A stretch of DNA of 64,000 nt from G963663495 sp963663495. Lineage in GTDB: Bacteria; Bacteroidota; Rhodothermia; Rhodothermales; Bin80. The position numbers and the translations under genes were made by a program. This document shows, piece after piece, positions 56,255 through 64,000 of the stretch (position 1 is the first letter of the stretch; every line of letters starts with the position of its first letter). The DNA lies in contig OY760427.1 in NCBI GenBank assembly GCA_963663495.1, forward strand, positions 1,488,001 to 1,552,000. Direction: 5' to 3'. Under the pieces are notes generated by a model, which worked only from the letters and a program-made list of their open reading frames with translations, was not told the origin of the DNA and did not search any database.

Positions 56255-58212
56255 TTAGTAAATGGCGCGTTCTTAAGCGGGATATACTAAACATCTCCGT
56301 GGAATGGCTACCGGAAGAACGCGTTGATCCAAACAGTGAAGCACTTGATGACATCCTTTCGCGGCTTGAATTTAGAAGCCTCCTGCCTCGCCTAATGGGG
56401 ACCGAGGTAAACGACAAACCAACGCGTTACGATGCGTCCAGAGTAGAGTATGTCTGCGTTAGCGACATCACGCAACTGATGGAGCTGTGTCAGAGCATGA
56501 CTATTCAGCCATGCGTTGCGCTGGACACGGAGACGACTTCAACCGATAGTCTAAGCGCCGAGCTAGTCGGAGTTTCGCTGTCATGGGAGGCAGGATGGGG
56601 GGTGTATGTTCCGGTTCCGTTACCCGATGGCACAGGTGTAGACGCAATAATGAACATGATAGCATCCTCGCTGTCGGGCGTGGTGATAGGGCAGAATCTG
56701 TCATACGACATTCAGGTGCTCGCGCGCCACGGCGCGACCATAACAGCTCCGGTGGTTGATACCATGGTGGCGCACCAACTGTTGGAACCGGATAGCTCTC
56801 ATGGCATGGATACCATCGCGAAGTTGTACCTGAACTACGAGACCATACCTATCTCCGAATTATTGGGTAACGGCGACATCGGGCGAACGATGTGTGATGT
56901 GCCGCTTGACCAGTTGGTCCCGTATGCATGCGAAGACGCTGACATCACCCTGCGGTTATGGCTTGTGTTCCAGAAAAAACTTCGTGAAGAGGGCCTGCTT
57001 GACATAGCTCTTAGCATGGCCTTTCCTTTGGTGCCTGCAGTTGCATCCATGGAAGCCCGTGGGGTGGCCGTAAATGTAGACGCTGTAGCAAGCGCGCGAG
57101 AAACCCTCAAGGATCGGATGAACCGGTTAAGCGAGGAGGCTGCCCGTCAGGCCGGCCAGGCGTTCAATCTCCGTTCCAATAAGCAAGCTGCCCGCGCATT
57201 GTATGAAAAGGTTGGTCTGGACGTAGTATTCCGAACGGCCTCAGGTGCGCCGTCTGCCTCTAGGAGTGCCCTTCTTGAATTGACTCCCCTTCATCCGCTA
57301 CCGTCAATAATTCTTGATTGGCGTCGGCTTGACCATTTGGTACGCAGGTACCTTCCCAAGCTGTACGCCCATGTGCGATCGGACACCGGGCGAGTCCATC
57401 CTCGCTATTGGCGCGCAATGACAGCAAAGGCGAAGATGCGATCATCGCATCCCAATCTGGAGATGTTTTGCGATGCTGGGATGGAAGGAGAGGCAATGCG
57501 CCGGATATTTGTTGCCCCCGATGGCTACTCCTTGATTGTGACTGCGTATTCGCACCCCATAATGAGGATTCTCGCATCGCTTAGTGGTGATCCTGAACTT
57601 CACTTGGATCTGGCTGACGCAGATCCGTGCGAGTCAATCGCTGCGCGCGTCTTTGGGTGTTCGCCTGGTGCGCTCACGGATGAGGAGCGGTTCAATGGTT
57701 ATCAAGAGTTCCTGAGATGGGTCGGTTGCGGGGATCCATCCGTGGAGGTGCGCTATCCGCTGAATCGTGCTAACGTGGTGATAAGGGAGACTATTGAGAG
57801 TCACGTTGCCTATCCTACATTAATGCGCTGGCAATCATCTGTGGTGCGACGGGCTCGAATACGCGGCTTTGTTAAGACGCTATTCGGCCGGGAATGCGAA
57901 TTTCCCTGCATTCCAAGTCGTGATGGTAACGAATCAATCAGGCAAGAGCGACTCGCTGTAAGATTTACGGTGATGGGCACGCTGCTGGACACACTGAAGA
58001 CAGCCATGATTGGCATGCATAACCGGCTTGTGGGGACGCAGAGCGGCATTATACTGCAGGCGCATAATGAAATTGTGGTGGAGGCGGCGGCAAACGAGCG
58101 TGATGCAGTCTGCTCTGCCGTACGCCAGGAAATGGAGCGTGCATGCCCGGATGTAGTACCGTTGGCCGTACGGATTCAGTGTGCAAACCATTGGGTGAAG
58201 ACAAACGGATGA
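56143..58212 (+). CDS. polA: DNA polymerase I-like protein: 3'-5' exonuclease motifs kept, polymerase motifs lost, 5' end truncated
   Basis: The open frame begins inside TnpB element B2; native sequence starts at about 56257 (LSKWRVLKRDI). Before the insertion it continued from HCADALLSK upstream, matching the end of the PolA 5' nuclease domain, which is otherwise missing. The 3'-5' exonuclease motifs are intact: ALDTETTS, GQNLSYDIQ and YACEDADITL. In the polymerase domain, motif A reads TAYSHPIMR where active enzymes have DYSQIELR, the motif B helix with its Lys and NFG..YG is absent, and motif C is AHNEIV for VHDEL. The catalytic aspartates are thus Ala and Asn. The frame is nevertheless open for over 650 codons and its stop overlaps the M16 start (ATGA). 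Confidence 0.8.
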   Translation: MDDVMVSNGMEWGSVPLCPRPSSSQRFIVWGTQVYKSLSKWRVLKRDILNISVEWLPEERVDPNSEALDDILSRLEFRSLLPRLMGTEVNDKPTRYDASRVEYVCVSDITQLMELCQSMTIQPCVALDTETTSTDSLSAELVGVSLSWEAGWGVYVPVPLPDGTGVDAIMNMIASSLSGVVIGQNLSYDIQVLARHGATITAPVVDTMVAHQLLEPDSSHGMDTIAKLYLNYETIPISELLGNGDIGRTMCDVPLDQLVPYACEDADITLRLWLVFQKKLREEGLLDIALSMAFPLVPAVASMEARGVAVNVDAVASARETLKDRMNRLSEEAARQAGQAFNLRSNKQAARALYEKVGLDVVFRTASGAPSASRSALLELTPLHPLPSIILDWRRLDHLVRRYLPKLYAHVRSDTGRVHPRYWRAMTAKAKMRSSHPNLEMFCDAGMEGEAMRRIFVAPDGYSLIVTAYSHPIMRILASLSGDPELHLDLADADPCESIAARVFGCSPGALTDEERFNGYQEFLRWVGCGDPSVEVRYPLNRANVVIRETIESHVAYPTLMRWQSSVVRRARIRGFVKTLFGRECEFPCIPSRDGNESIRQERLAVRFTVMGTLLDTLKTAMIGMHNRLVGTQSGIILQAHNEIVVEAAANERDAVCSAVRQEMERACPDVVPLAVRIQCANHWVKTNG

Positions 58213-59486
58213 CTGCATTCCGACGGTTATCGGTCTTAGGCGGCATTGAGGAGTATGTGCATGAACGAAACGGCCTTCGGGTGTTATACTGCGAACAATC
58301 TGTGCTGCCGGTGGTCACTGTAATGATAACTTATCTCGTTGGCAGCGCAGACGAAGGCCCCGGAGCCACTGGGTCTACGCATTTCCTGGAGCACCTAATG
58401 TTTAAGGGATCAAACAGGTACAATGCCGAAAATCAGACATCGGTAATTGATGTATTGCAACGAGTAGGTGCTCAAGTAAACGCTACCACCGCAAAGGATC
58501 GCACCAATTATTATGCTACGCTACCATCGCAGCATTTTGCCTTGGCGGTTGACATTGAGGCGGATCGCATGCGAGGCGCGCTTCTTTCTCCCAAGGACTT
58601 GTTGACGGAGCGGACGGTGATCCTGAACGAGCTGGACCGCGCTGAAAATTTTCCGATCTCACGGCTGTATCGCAAGGTTTGGAGCCGTGCATTCACCGTG
58701 CACCCGTATCACCATCCAATCATAGGATGGAAACGCGATGTGGAGAATGCCAGCATTACCGGGCTTCGCGACTTCTATGACCGTTACTATTGGCCTGACA
58801 ATGCGGTCCTGAGTATTGTCGGGCGGCTCAGTGCAGATGAGGCCCTGCATGTGGTGGACGAACATTTTGGTTCCATTCCCCGGTCCGGTGGAGCGGGCCG
58901 GGTCGGGCGTTATCCAGAGCCGGCACAGGAGAAGGAGCGCCGCATTGAGTCCGAATCACCCGGGTATGTATCAGCGCTGATCATGGCGTACAAATCGCCA
59001 CCTGCTTCTCATGAGGATTCTGCAGCATTAGGTCAGCTGGCTTATGTGTTATCACATGGCAAGGTCAGCAGGCTATGGCGCAAGCTAACTGACCGCGGCT
59101 TAACTACTAGCGCTCGCACCTGGAGTGCATCCACCCGTGATCCTGGTCTGTTCTGTATTGAGACATCGTTGGTTCCAAGTGCTGCACATGCCGAGGTTGA
59201 GGCGGTTATTGTTGCGGAGGTCAACGCGATCCAGCAGCATGGCGTGACGGAAGAAGAGACGGCGCGTGCAAGGAATCAGGTACGTGCGTACGAGGCATTC
59301 AGGCGGGATGGTACTTATGGTGTTGCTTCCGCGCTGAATGAAGCAATTGCTGCCGGAGATTGGAAATTGTACTCGACAATGCCTGATCGCCTGCGCGCTG
59401 TCACGCGCCTAGATATTCAGCGCGTAGCGAGGCGTTATTTGCGTACCGCATCCCGAATTGTGGCTTGGCACAAGCCGACAGCATGA
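58209..59486 (+). CDS. M16-family zinc metallopeptidase (catalytic subunit)
   Basis: The 425-residue protein starts at ATG 58209, overlapping the upstream stop. It has the inverted zinc motif HFLEH (His58, Glu61, His62), with further acidic residues in the LLTERTVILNELDRAEN region (Glu134, Glu141) that can supply the third ligand. The two-domain pitrilysin/processing-peptidase fold is expected. It is followed by a partner gene without the zinc motif through an ATGA overlap, the standard heterodimer arrangement. It may act on peptides in the periplasm or cytosol; no signal peptide is visible. Confidence 0.92.
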   Translation: MTAFRRLSVLGGIEEYVHERNGLRVLYCEQSVLPVVTVMITYLVGSADEGPGATGSTHFLEHLMFKGSNRYNAENQTSVIDVLQRVGAQVNATTAKDRTNYYATLPSQHFALAVDIEADRMRGALLSPKDLLTERTVILNELDRAENFPISRLYRKVWSRAFTVHPYHHPIIGWKRDVENASITGLRDFYDRYYWPDNAVLSIVGRLSADEALHVVDEHFGSIPRSGGAGRVGRYPEPAQEKERRIESESPGYVSALIMAYKSPPASHEDSAALGQLAYVLSHGKVSRLWRKLTDRGLTTSARTWSASTRDPGLFCIETSLVPSAAHAEVEAVIVAEVNAIQQHGVTEEETARARNQVRAYEAFRRDGTYGVASALNEAIAAGDWKLYSTMPDRLRAVTRLDIQRVARRYLRTASRIVAWHKPTA

Positions 59487-60727
59487 CCATCGTGGAAACG
59501 GTGGCGGGGCCGTGCCAAATTCTCCTGCTGAAGACCAATACCGAGTCGGTAGTATCCTGGCGTGGATCGTTTGTGACGAATCCTGACATCGTGGCAGGAG
59601 AGAATAATCTGCAGGTACTGGCCACCTCGCTCCTGGACAAGGGGACCCGATTAAGGGACCGCTTTAAGCTGGCAGAAGCACTAGAGCTTCGCGGCGCTGG
59701 AATAAGTTTCTGGTCTGATGGTGCGCGCGTGTCGTTGCGCGGAACAGCACTGCGGGAAGATGTTGCTGATGTACTGGCAATTGCGGCCGAAATGTTACGC
59801 CAGCCATTGCTCTCTGACAAGGAGTGCGACAAAGAGAAGGTCGGTCTTGCAGCGGTGGCGCAGCAGGCCAGGGAGTCGACTGCCTTTCAGGCGCAGAGCG
59901 CCCTGCTGCGACAAATCTACCCGCAGGGGCATGTCAATTACGACCGTCCACTGGATGAGCTGATGGCGTGGCTGGACCAAGTTGCGCCGAGCCATGTCCG
60001 AACCTACCATGCGCGGCACTTTAAGCCGCAAGGCATGGTGCTGGCATTTGCCGGCGACCTCAATATGGACGACATTGCCAAAGCCGTGGAGGATGCCTTT
60101 GGCGACTGGTCCGGAGATGAATGGCCCGGCGTTCCGGCCGTAAAGGTGGAAAGGACGCAGCCTGCCTCAGAGCGGGTCCACATCGCGGGTAAGTCCAGTC
60201 TGGATGTGCGCTTGGGTCATGCAATAGACATTGTTTGGATGGGCGACGAATACCTTCCGTTGCTGGTTGCTAATCATGTTCTGGGCGGAAATTTCTCGGC
60301 GCGATTGATGCGGAATATTCGGGGCAAAATGGGTTTGACCTACGGTGTCTACAGCCGTTTGTCAGGGTTTCACCCGCGGGTGACAGGCTACTGGTCGGTG
60401 GGCTTGACGCTAAGCCATGAGTTGTACAAGGCCGGCATTGCGGCGGTAAGGGATCAGGTCCGCCAATATGTGGAAGAGGGGCCAACCGATCAGGAAGTGC
60501 AGCGCAGTAAGGATGCTATTAGCGGAAGTTGTCTTGTCGGCCTCTCTAGTACAAGTCAACTGGCCGGCGTGATGCACAAGTACACTGCCTATGGGTTACC
60601 GGTAAGTAATATCCAGTCGTTTCCGGCTGGTATCGCTCGGGTTACTGCTGAGGAGGTGCGGGAGTCTATGGCCTCGCATTTTGATCCAGGAGCGCTACAC
60701 CTGACGGTAGCAGGGGACATGGATTAA
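59483..60727 (+). CDS. M16-family peptidase, non-catalytic partner subunit
   Basis: The 414-residue protein from ATG 59483 lacks HxxEH (LLDKGTRLRDRFKLAEALELRG stands in that place). It keeps the C-terminal substrate-binding segment GKMGLTYGVYSRLSG with the conserved Arg/Tyr-type region. It presumably forms the heterodimer with the preceding zinc subunit. It converges with the small PspC gene with a 4-bp overlap. Confidence 0.9.
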   Translation: MTIVETVAGPCQILLLKTNTESVVSWRGSFVTNPDIVAGENNLQVLATSLLDKGTRLRDRFKLAEALELRGAGISFWSDGARVSLRGTALREDVADVLAIAAEMLRQPLLSDKECDKEKVGLAAVAQQARESTAFQAQSALLRQIYPQGHVNYDRPLDELMAWLDQVAPSHVRTYHARHFKPQGMVLAFAGDLNMDDIAKAVEDAFGDWSGDEWPGVPAVKVERTQPASERVHIAGKSSLDVRLGHAIDIVWMGDEYLPLLVANHVLGGNFSARLMRNIRGKMGLTYGVYSRLSGFHPRVTGYWSVGLTLSHELYKAGIAAVRDQVRQYVEEGPTDQEVQRSKDAISGSCLVGLSSTSQLAGVMHKYTAYGLPVSNIQSFPAGIARVTAEEVRESMASHFDPGALHLTVAGDMD

Positions 60728-60933
60728 TCATGCATCTCCTCTTCAGGCAGCACTAGGGCCAATATGACATATACAAGGAGTCCAGGGAATCCTGCCACGC
60801 AAATGGAAAGCAACACATAGCTGGCCCTGACCAAGGATGACTGCATATTTAGGTATTTTGCGAAGCCACCGCAGACGCCGGCGATTCGCTTATCATTTAG
60901 AGAGCGGTAAAGTGGTCCGGTTGGCATCTTCAT
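60724..60933 (-). CDS. PspC-domain small membrane protein
   Basis: The 69-residue protein starts at ATG 60933 after an AGGGA ribosome-binding site; the longer upstream frame is not typical. It consists of one PspC domain: LNDKRIAGVCGGFAKYLNM followed by a hydrophobic helix pair (YVLLSICVAGFPGLLVYVILALVLP). In other bacteria PspC senses envelope stress together with PspA/PspB, neither of which is seen here. It lies 20 bp downstream of a second PspC protein. Confidence 0.85.
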   Translation of the reverse strand: MKMPTGPLYRSLNDKRIAGVCGGFAKYLNMQSSLVRASYVLLSICVAGFPGLLVYVILALVLPEEEMHD

Positions 60934-60952
60934 GTGTTCCCTGTAGTAGGGT

Positions 60953-61624
60953 TTACTTGTAAATTCGTATCTCTCTTTTATCAACCTTTGCGGGTGGTTC
61001 CGCCGACGAGTTGCTATTCTTATCGTCCTCGTGGCGGGGTAGTACAAAGGCGAGTACCGCGTAGCCGATGGGGAATATGGGACCTATCGCAGAGGTAAAG
61101 AAGGTGCCTACAATGAATGCCAGGCGGATGTAGGTGGCACTGGAGTCAAAATGCTCGGCCAAGCCGCCGCATACGCCGGCGACTTTGCGGTGGAGCGATT
61201 TTGTAAGGCGCCGCTTGTTACGCTGTACTCTTGTGGTGTGCGCTTCGCCCCGCTGTCTTCTCCGGCGGAGCTCTTTGCGCCGTTTTCTTCTTGACCTCTG
61301 GGGGCGCCGCGAAAGAATGCCGAATCCGAGGAGAACAACAAAGCACCCTGCAATCCACGGTAGCCAAGACATAAGGGTAGTAAGGCTGAAACCACTCAGA
61401 ACATTCAGCTGCTGCATCAGGTAGAGGAGCCCGATCAGGATAAGGCTAAGGCCCGCCATAGTCGGGAAGTTGAACGGGCCTTGGGGCCGAGTCTCATCCT
61501 CCTCGAACAGTATATCTTCCAGTTCGTCGTCAGATAGCAGGTCTAACTCGTCAATCGGTTCTTGCCGGCGCAAACGACGATTCCTGCGGCTGTATCTGGT
61601 TTGCCGGTGTGCGGAGCGAGCCAT
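60953..61624 (-). CDS. Membrane protein with C-terminal PspC domain
   Basis: The 223-residue protein has a basic N-terminus and an acidic stretch (LLSDDELEDILFEEDE). Two transmembrane helices (about residues 55-103) and a strongly basic loop (RRPQRSRRKRRKELRRRRQR) follow. A PspC domain (KVAGVCGGLAEHF and two further hydrophobic helices) ends the membrane part. It is transcribed with the downstream small PspC gene. A role in envelope-stress signalling is inferred from the domain only. Confidence 0.85.
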   Translation of the reverse strand: MARSAHRQTRYSRRNRRLRRQEPIDELDLLSDDELEDILFEEDETRPQGPFNFPTMAGLSLILIGLLYLMQQLNVLSGFSLTTLMSWLPWIAGCFVVLLGFGILSRRPQRSRRKRRKELRRRRQRGEAHTTRVQRNKRRLTKSLHRKVAGVCGGLAEHFDSSATYIRLAFIVGTFFTSAIGPIFPIGYAVLAFVLPRHEDDKNSNSSAEPPAKVDKREIRIYK

Positions 61625-61633
61625 GGCGCGGTA

Positions 61634-61983
61634 GACTAGTATTCAACCATCATCAGGCCTTCCGTCATGACCAACTTCCCCCCTACAGCGGGATTGGTCT
61701 TTATGGCCTGAACGTGATTGGTAAGCGAGGGATACGTAATGGCACCGGAGGCGACTCCCGGAAACATCTCGTCATTCCAGCAGCTAGCTTTGGAGGGGAA
61801 CCGGTGCTGCTTCGTGCCGTGGTGTGGTTCTTGCGTAAAGTCTACCTGCGTGGCATTAGGGATCCTGTACCAAAATATTGTAGGGTCACTCTCGGAGATG
61901 TATGGAATCGGAAGCATAACTTTTGTATTTACGAACGAAAACGCAATGTGTTTAGTATCGCGCGCGGCAAATATGGCCCGGGC
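61634..61983 (-). pseudogene. 3' end of an unidentified gene cut by TnpB element A8
   Basis: The minus-strand frame of about 115 codons ends with TAG at 61634-61636 (GKLVMTEGLMMVEY). It runs unbroken into the left end of element A8, where the upstream part of the gene is lost from view. It contains FWYRIPNATQVDFTQ and SKASCWNDEMFPG. I do not recognise the family. The frame and composition look like a real gene. Confidence 0.45.
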
Positions 61984-61992
61984 GCAAATTAT

Positions 61993-62461
61993 GGGAGTTA
62001 TATGGCTGAGTGCCACGCGTTTTCGCAGGAGTTACTTTTTGTGCTTTGGTGGTGCAGACAGGATGGCTTTCGCCAGCTTTTCATGATCGGTTCCCGCTTT
62101 TCACGAAACACTGCAATTATTTCAAATAACTCAACGTGTGGGTACTCATGCTATACAATATACATATACTGGGGAGTTATTTTCCACAGTGCCATGCCCG
62201 AAACGGTTAGTGCATAACGCAATATCACATACAGGTTATTGCCCGGAAGTCGGAGTAAAGCTAAGCACCTTGCTGGATTAGCGGGTGCGTGTAGGTTTGT
62301 GTGGAATGCCATCCTCGCAGAGCAGAGCGGGGCGTACAAGAAAGCGAAAGAGGCTGGAGAGAAGCCGCCCTCGGTGAGCTTCTTCTCGCTGGGGAAGCGG
62401 TTCACGGCGCTGCGTCGCACGGTCGAGTGGCTACCTGAATACTCCTTTGGTGTCGTTAGAT
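61993..62461 (+). mobile_element. TnpB element, family A, copy A8, truncated by ISNCY
   Basis: The left end is GGGAGTTATAT with flank CAAATTAT. The element continues through the left module and the start of tnpB, and is cut at 62461 by the second ISNCY element. Confidence 0.85.
62194..62461 (+). pseudogene. tnpB: tnpB 5' fragment with early stop
   Basis: The ATG at 62194 is followed by TAA at codon 8 (GCATAACGC where others have GCATACCGC). The remaining ~75 codons are open to 62461, where the ISNCY element replaces the rest of the gene. Confidence 0.85.
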
Positions 62462-64000
62462 AGTGTTTGACAGAAAAAGGTATGAGGGCTTGAAAATGGC
62501 GAAACATGGCCGGTGAATACGCGTTCTATCCTTCTGTAAGTGTTAGGGTTGAATATGGATATGAGACATACCGAATCTTGTACATTGCCTGGTATTCAGG
62601 CACCGTGTCTCTACGAATGTTGGGCCAAATCCTTCTGTTTCAGACGTTTTCAACGGCATAAGGCCCCTTTGGGCCGATTATTCATACGATAATACCATGC
62701 GGATTCTAGAGGATACACAGTGTAAGCTCGGGCAGGTCCCCATTGAAGAGATGACCTTCCACCCCAAAGACCGGGACGATATACCGGCAGCGCTAAAAGG
62801 TCTGCAGCACCTGTATTGCGACCCAACGGCTCGGCAGAAGATCTTTGAGATCCTGGAGAAGCAGTTGTTTCCGGATACTGATTTGCAGCGTGGTCGTCCG
62901 GGGATGCCGCTTTGGCGCATCTTTGTCTGGGGGTATTGAAGCAGGCCCTCAACTGCGACTTTAATCGTTTGAGGAACTTGGCCGCCAGTCATATAGAGGT
63001 GCGCCAGATGCTGGGGCATACGGATTACTACGACGAAGCCCGTCTATCAGCTGCAGACCGTTATTGATAACGTAAGCCTGCTTACAGAGGACATCCTGAA
63101 GGAGATCAACGATGTGGTGGTGGCTTGCAGTCACCGATTGTAAAACAGCAGTCAGAGGAGCCGCTTCGTCGCCGGATTGATTCGTCGGTGACCAAAGCGA
63201 ATGTGGAGTGGCCTACGGATGTTCGTTTGTTGTGGGATTCGATGCGGTGTCTGATTCGCGCGTTGCATCGCGCATGTGAGGAACACGACCTTAAGGGCTG
63301 GCGCAAGGGTGTGTACTGGATTCATGCATTGAAGCGGGCCTTCAACCGGGTGCGTACACACCGTCAGTGGCGTGATGATAAGAAGGTAGGAAAGTATGTC
63401 AACACGTGTCGTTTGCTGATTGCCCGTGCGGAGCGGAGTGTCAGTGTGTTGAAGGAAAAGGACGTGGAGCATGGGGAGGTGTTGCGGTACTTGGCAGATG
63501 CACAAAGGCAGATAGATCAAGTAGATAGTCGTCTGTTGAAAGGGGAGGTGATTCCGCATGAGGAGACGGTATTTTCGATACATGAGCCGCATACTCGTTG
63601 GAACAACAAGGGGAAGGCGGGGGTGATTGCGGAGTTGAGTCTGCCGGTATGCGTGCTGGAGGATCAGCACCAGTTCATATTGCAGCATGCGATACTGCAC
63701 GAAGGGGTGGATTCCGATATGATTGTGGGGTTTATGAAGGAAGCGAAGGAGCGGTAGGCGGCGATCACATCGTGCAGCATGGATAAGGGGTACTCATCGG
63801 TAAAGAACCGCAAAGCGCTGGAGCCGGTGTTGGACACGGTGATCATGCCGAAGAGGGGTAAGTTGAGCAAAGCGGACAAGGAGAGGGAATCCGATCCGAA
63901 GTTTGTGGAGGGTCGTCGTCAGTCCGGCGGTGGAGTCGGCGATCAACAACTTGAATCATCGGGGCCTGGGTTTGATACGGACCCGTGGCAAGGAAGGCTT
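62462..64000 (+). mobile_element. ISNCY-type insertion sequence, copy 2 (cut by window end)
   Basis: The end AGTGTTTGACAGAAAAAGG matches the ends of the complete copy at 23783-25705. It is inserted into the tnpB gene of A8. The far end lies beyond base 64000. Confidence 0.82.
62697..64000 (+). pseudogene. ISNCY (ISDol1-type) transposase, multiply broken
   Basis: The gene starts at ATG 62697 (MRILEDTQCKLG). One base is lost near 62928 (GTCTGGGGG for GTCTTGGGGG), giving a stop after 81 codons. Further frame changes occur near 63040, a stop near 63140, and a TAG replaces a codon in the KEAKERYPA region at about 63755. Sequence otherwise follows the intact copy at 24045-25499 through MPKRGKLSKADKERES. 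Confidence 0.85.

Overview
This 64 kb window is a chromosomal segment that has been heavily invaded by mobile DNA. More than half of it consists of transposable elements, their fragments and captured cargo. The remaining backbone genes are ordinary bacterial housekeeping genes: lepA, lepB, a YkuD L,D-transpeptidase pair, a TrkA-type potassium channel, xseA/xseB, an SDR oxidoreductase, rfbB, a HAD phosphatase, a low-molecular-weight phosphatase, a polA-like gene, two M16 peptidases and two PspC proteins. The long-insert signal peptidase and the small 'ABC transporter ATPase'-like protein next to xseB suggest the Bacteroidota/Rhodothermota side of the tree. That placement is an inference. The density of insertion sequences and pseudogenes resembles a lineage under relaxed selection, such as a host-associated or recently bottlenecked one.

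Layout. 1-9201: two inverted copies of an unusual ~3 kb IS4-type element, whose transposase carries an N-terminal DruA-like (DUF4338) domain, flank a decayed, GC-rich anti-phage island (DUF1156 methyltransferase, small ORF, ClpP-like serine protease, PLD-like protein). 9265-20068: AlbA_2/ATPase gene, tRNA-Asn, tRNA-Leu, a TnpB element, lepA, a secreted protein, lepB, an L,D-transpeptidase, its inactivated paralogue, and a trkA-like channel gene. 20089-25717: a composite mobile unit with a tnpB element at one end and an IS1595-type element at the other. It contains N6- and C5-methyltransferase remnants and is interrupted by an ISNCY element. 25717-26449: ATPase-like gene and xseB. 26549-38875: a stack of TnpB elements of two families, one split by the third DruA-IS4 copy, which is itself split by an intact IS66. 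38882-42015: SDR, a YjbQ-like gene, xseA. 42251-46005: nested IS66 wrecks and a degraded group II intron. 46347-50022: TnpB element and IS1634. 50387-52629: phosphatase, HAD, rfbB. 52800-56254: two more TnpB elements and another intron fragment. 56257-61624: polA-like gene, M16 pair, PspC pair. 61993-64000: truncated TnpB element and ISNCY.

The most interesting observation concerns the TnpB (RNA-guided nuclease) elements. There are eight family-A copies (one cut short) and two family-B copies. Classical IS605/IS607 elements lack terminal inverted repeats and target duplications. These elements instead have terminal inverted repeats (GGGAGTTATAT / GGGAATTATAT), and five of them are flanked by perfect 8-bp direct repeats. 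The same ends bound an IS1595-type transposase gene in this window. This suggests that TnpB rides as cargo on ends mobilised in trans by a DDE transposase. The last ~100 nt of the two TnpB families are almost identical although the proteins differ, as expected for a shared omega-RNA scaffold.

Other points: the polA-like protein has lost its polymerase catalytic residues but keeps all 3'-5' exonuclease motifs; one L,D-transpeptidase has both an amber codon and a His-to-Arg change in its active-site motif; and removing the mobile DNA restores plausible ancestral gene neighbours (an xseB to L,D-transpeptidase operon, and xseB beside the SDR gene).
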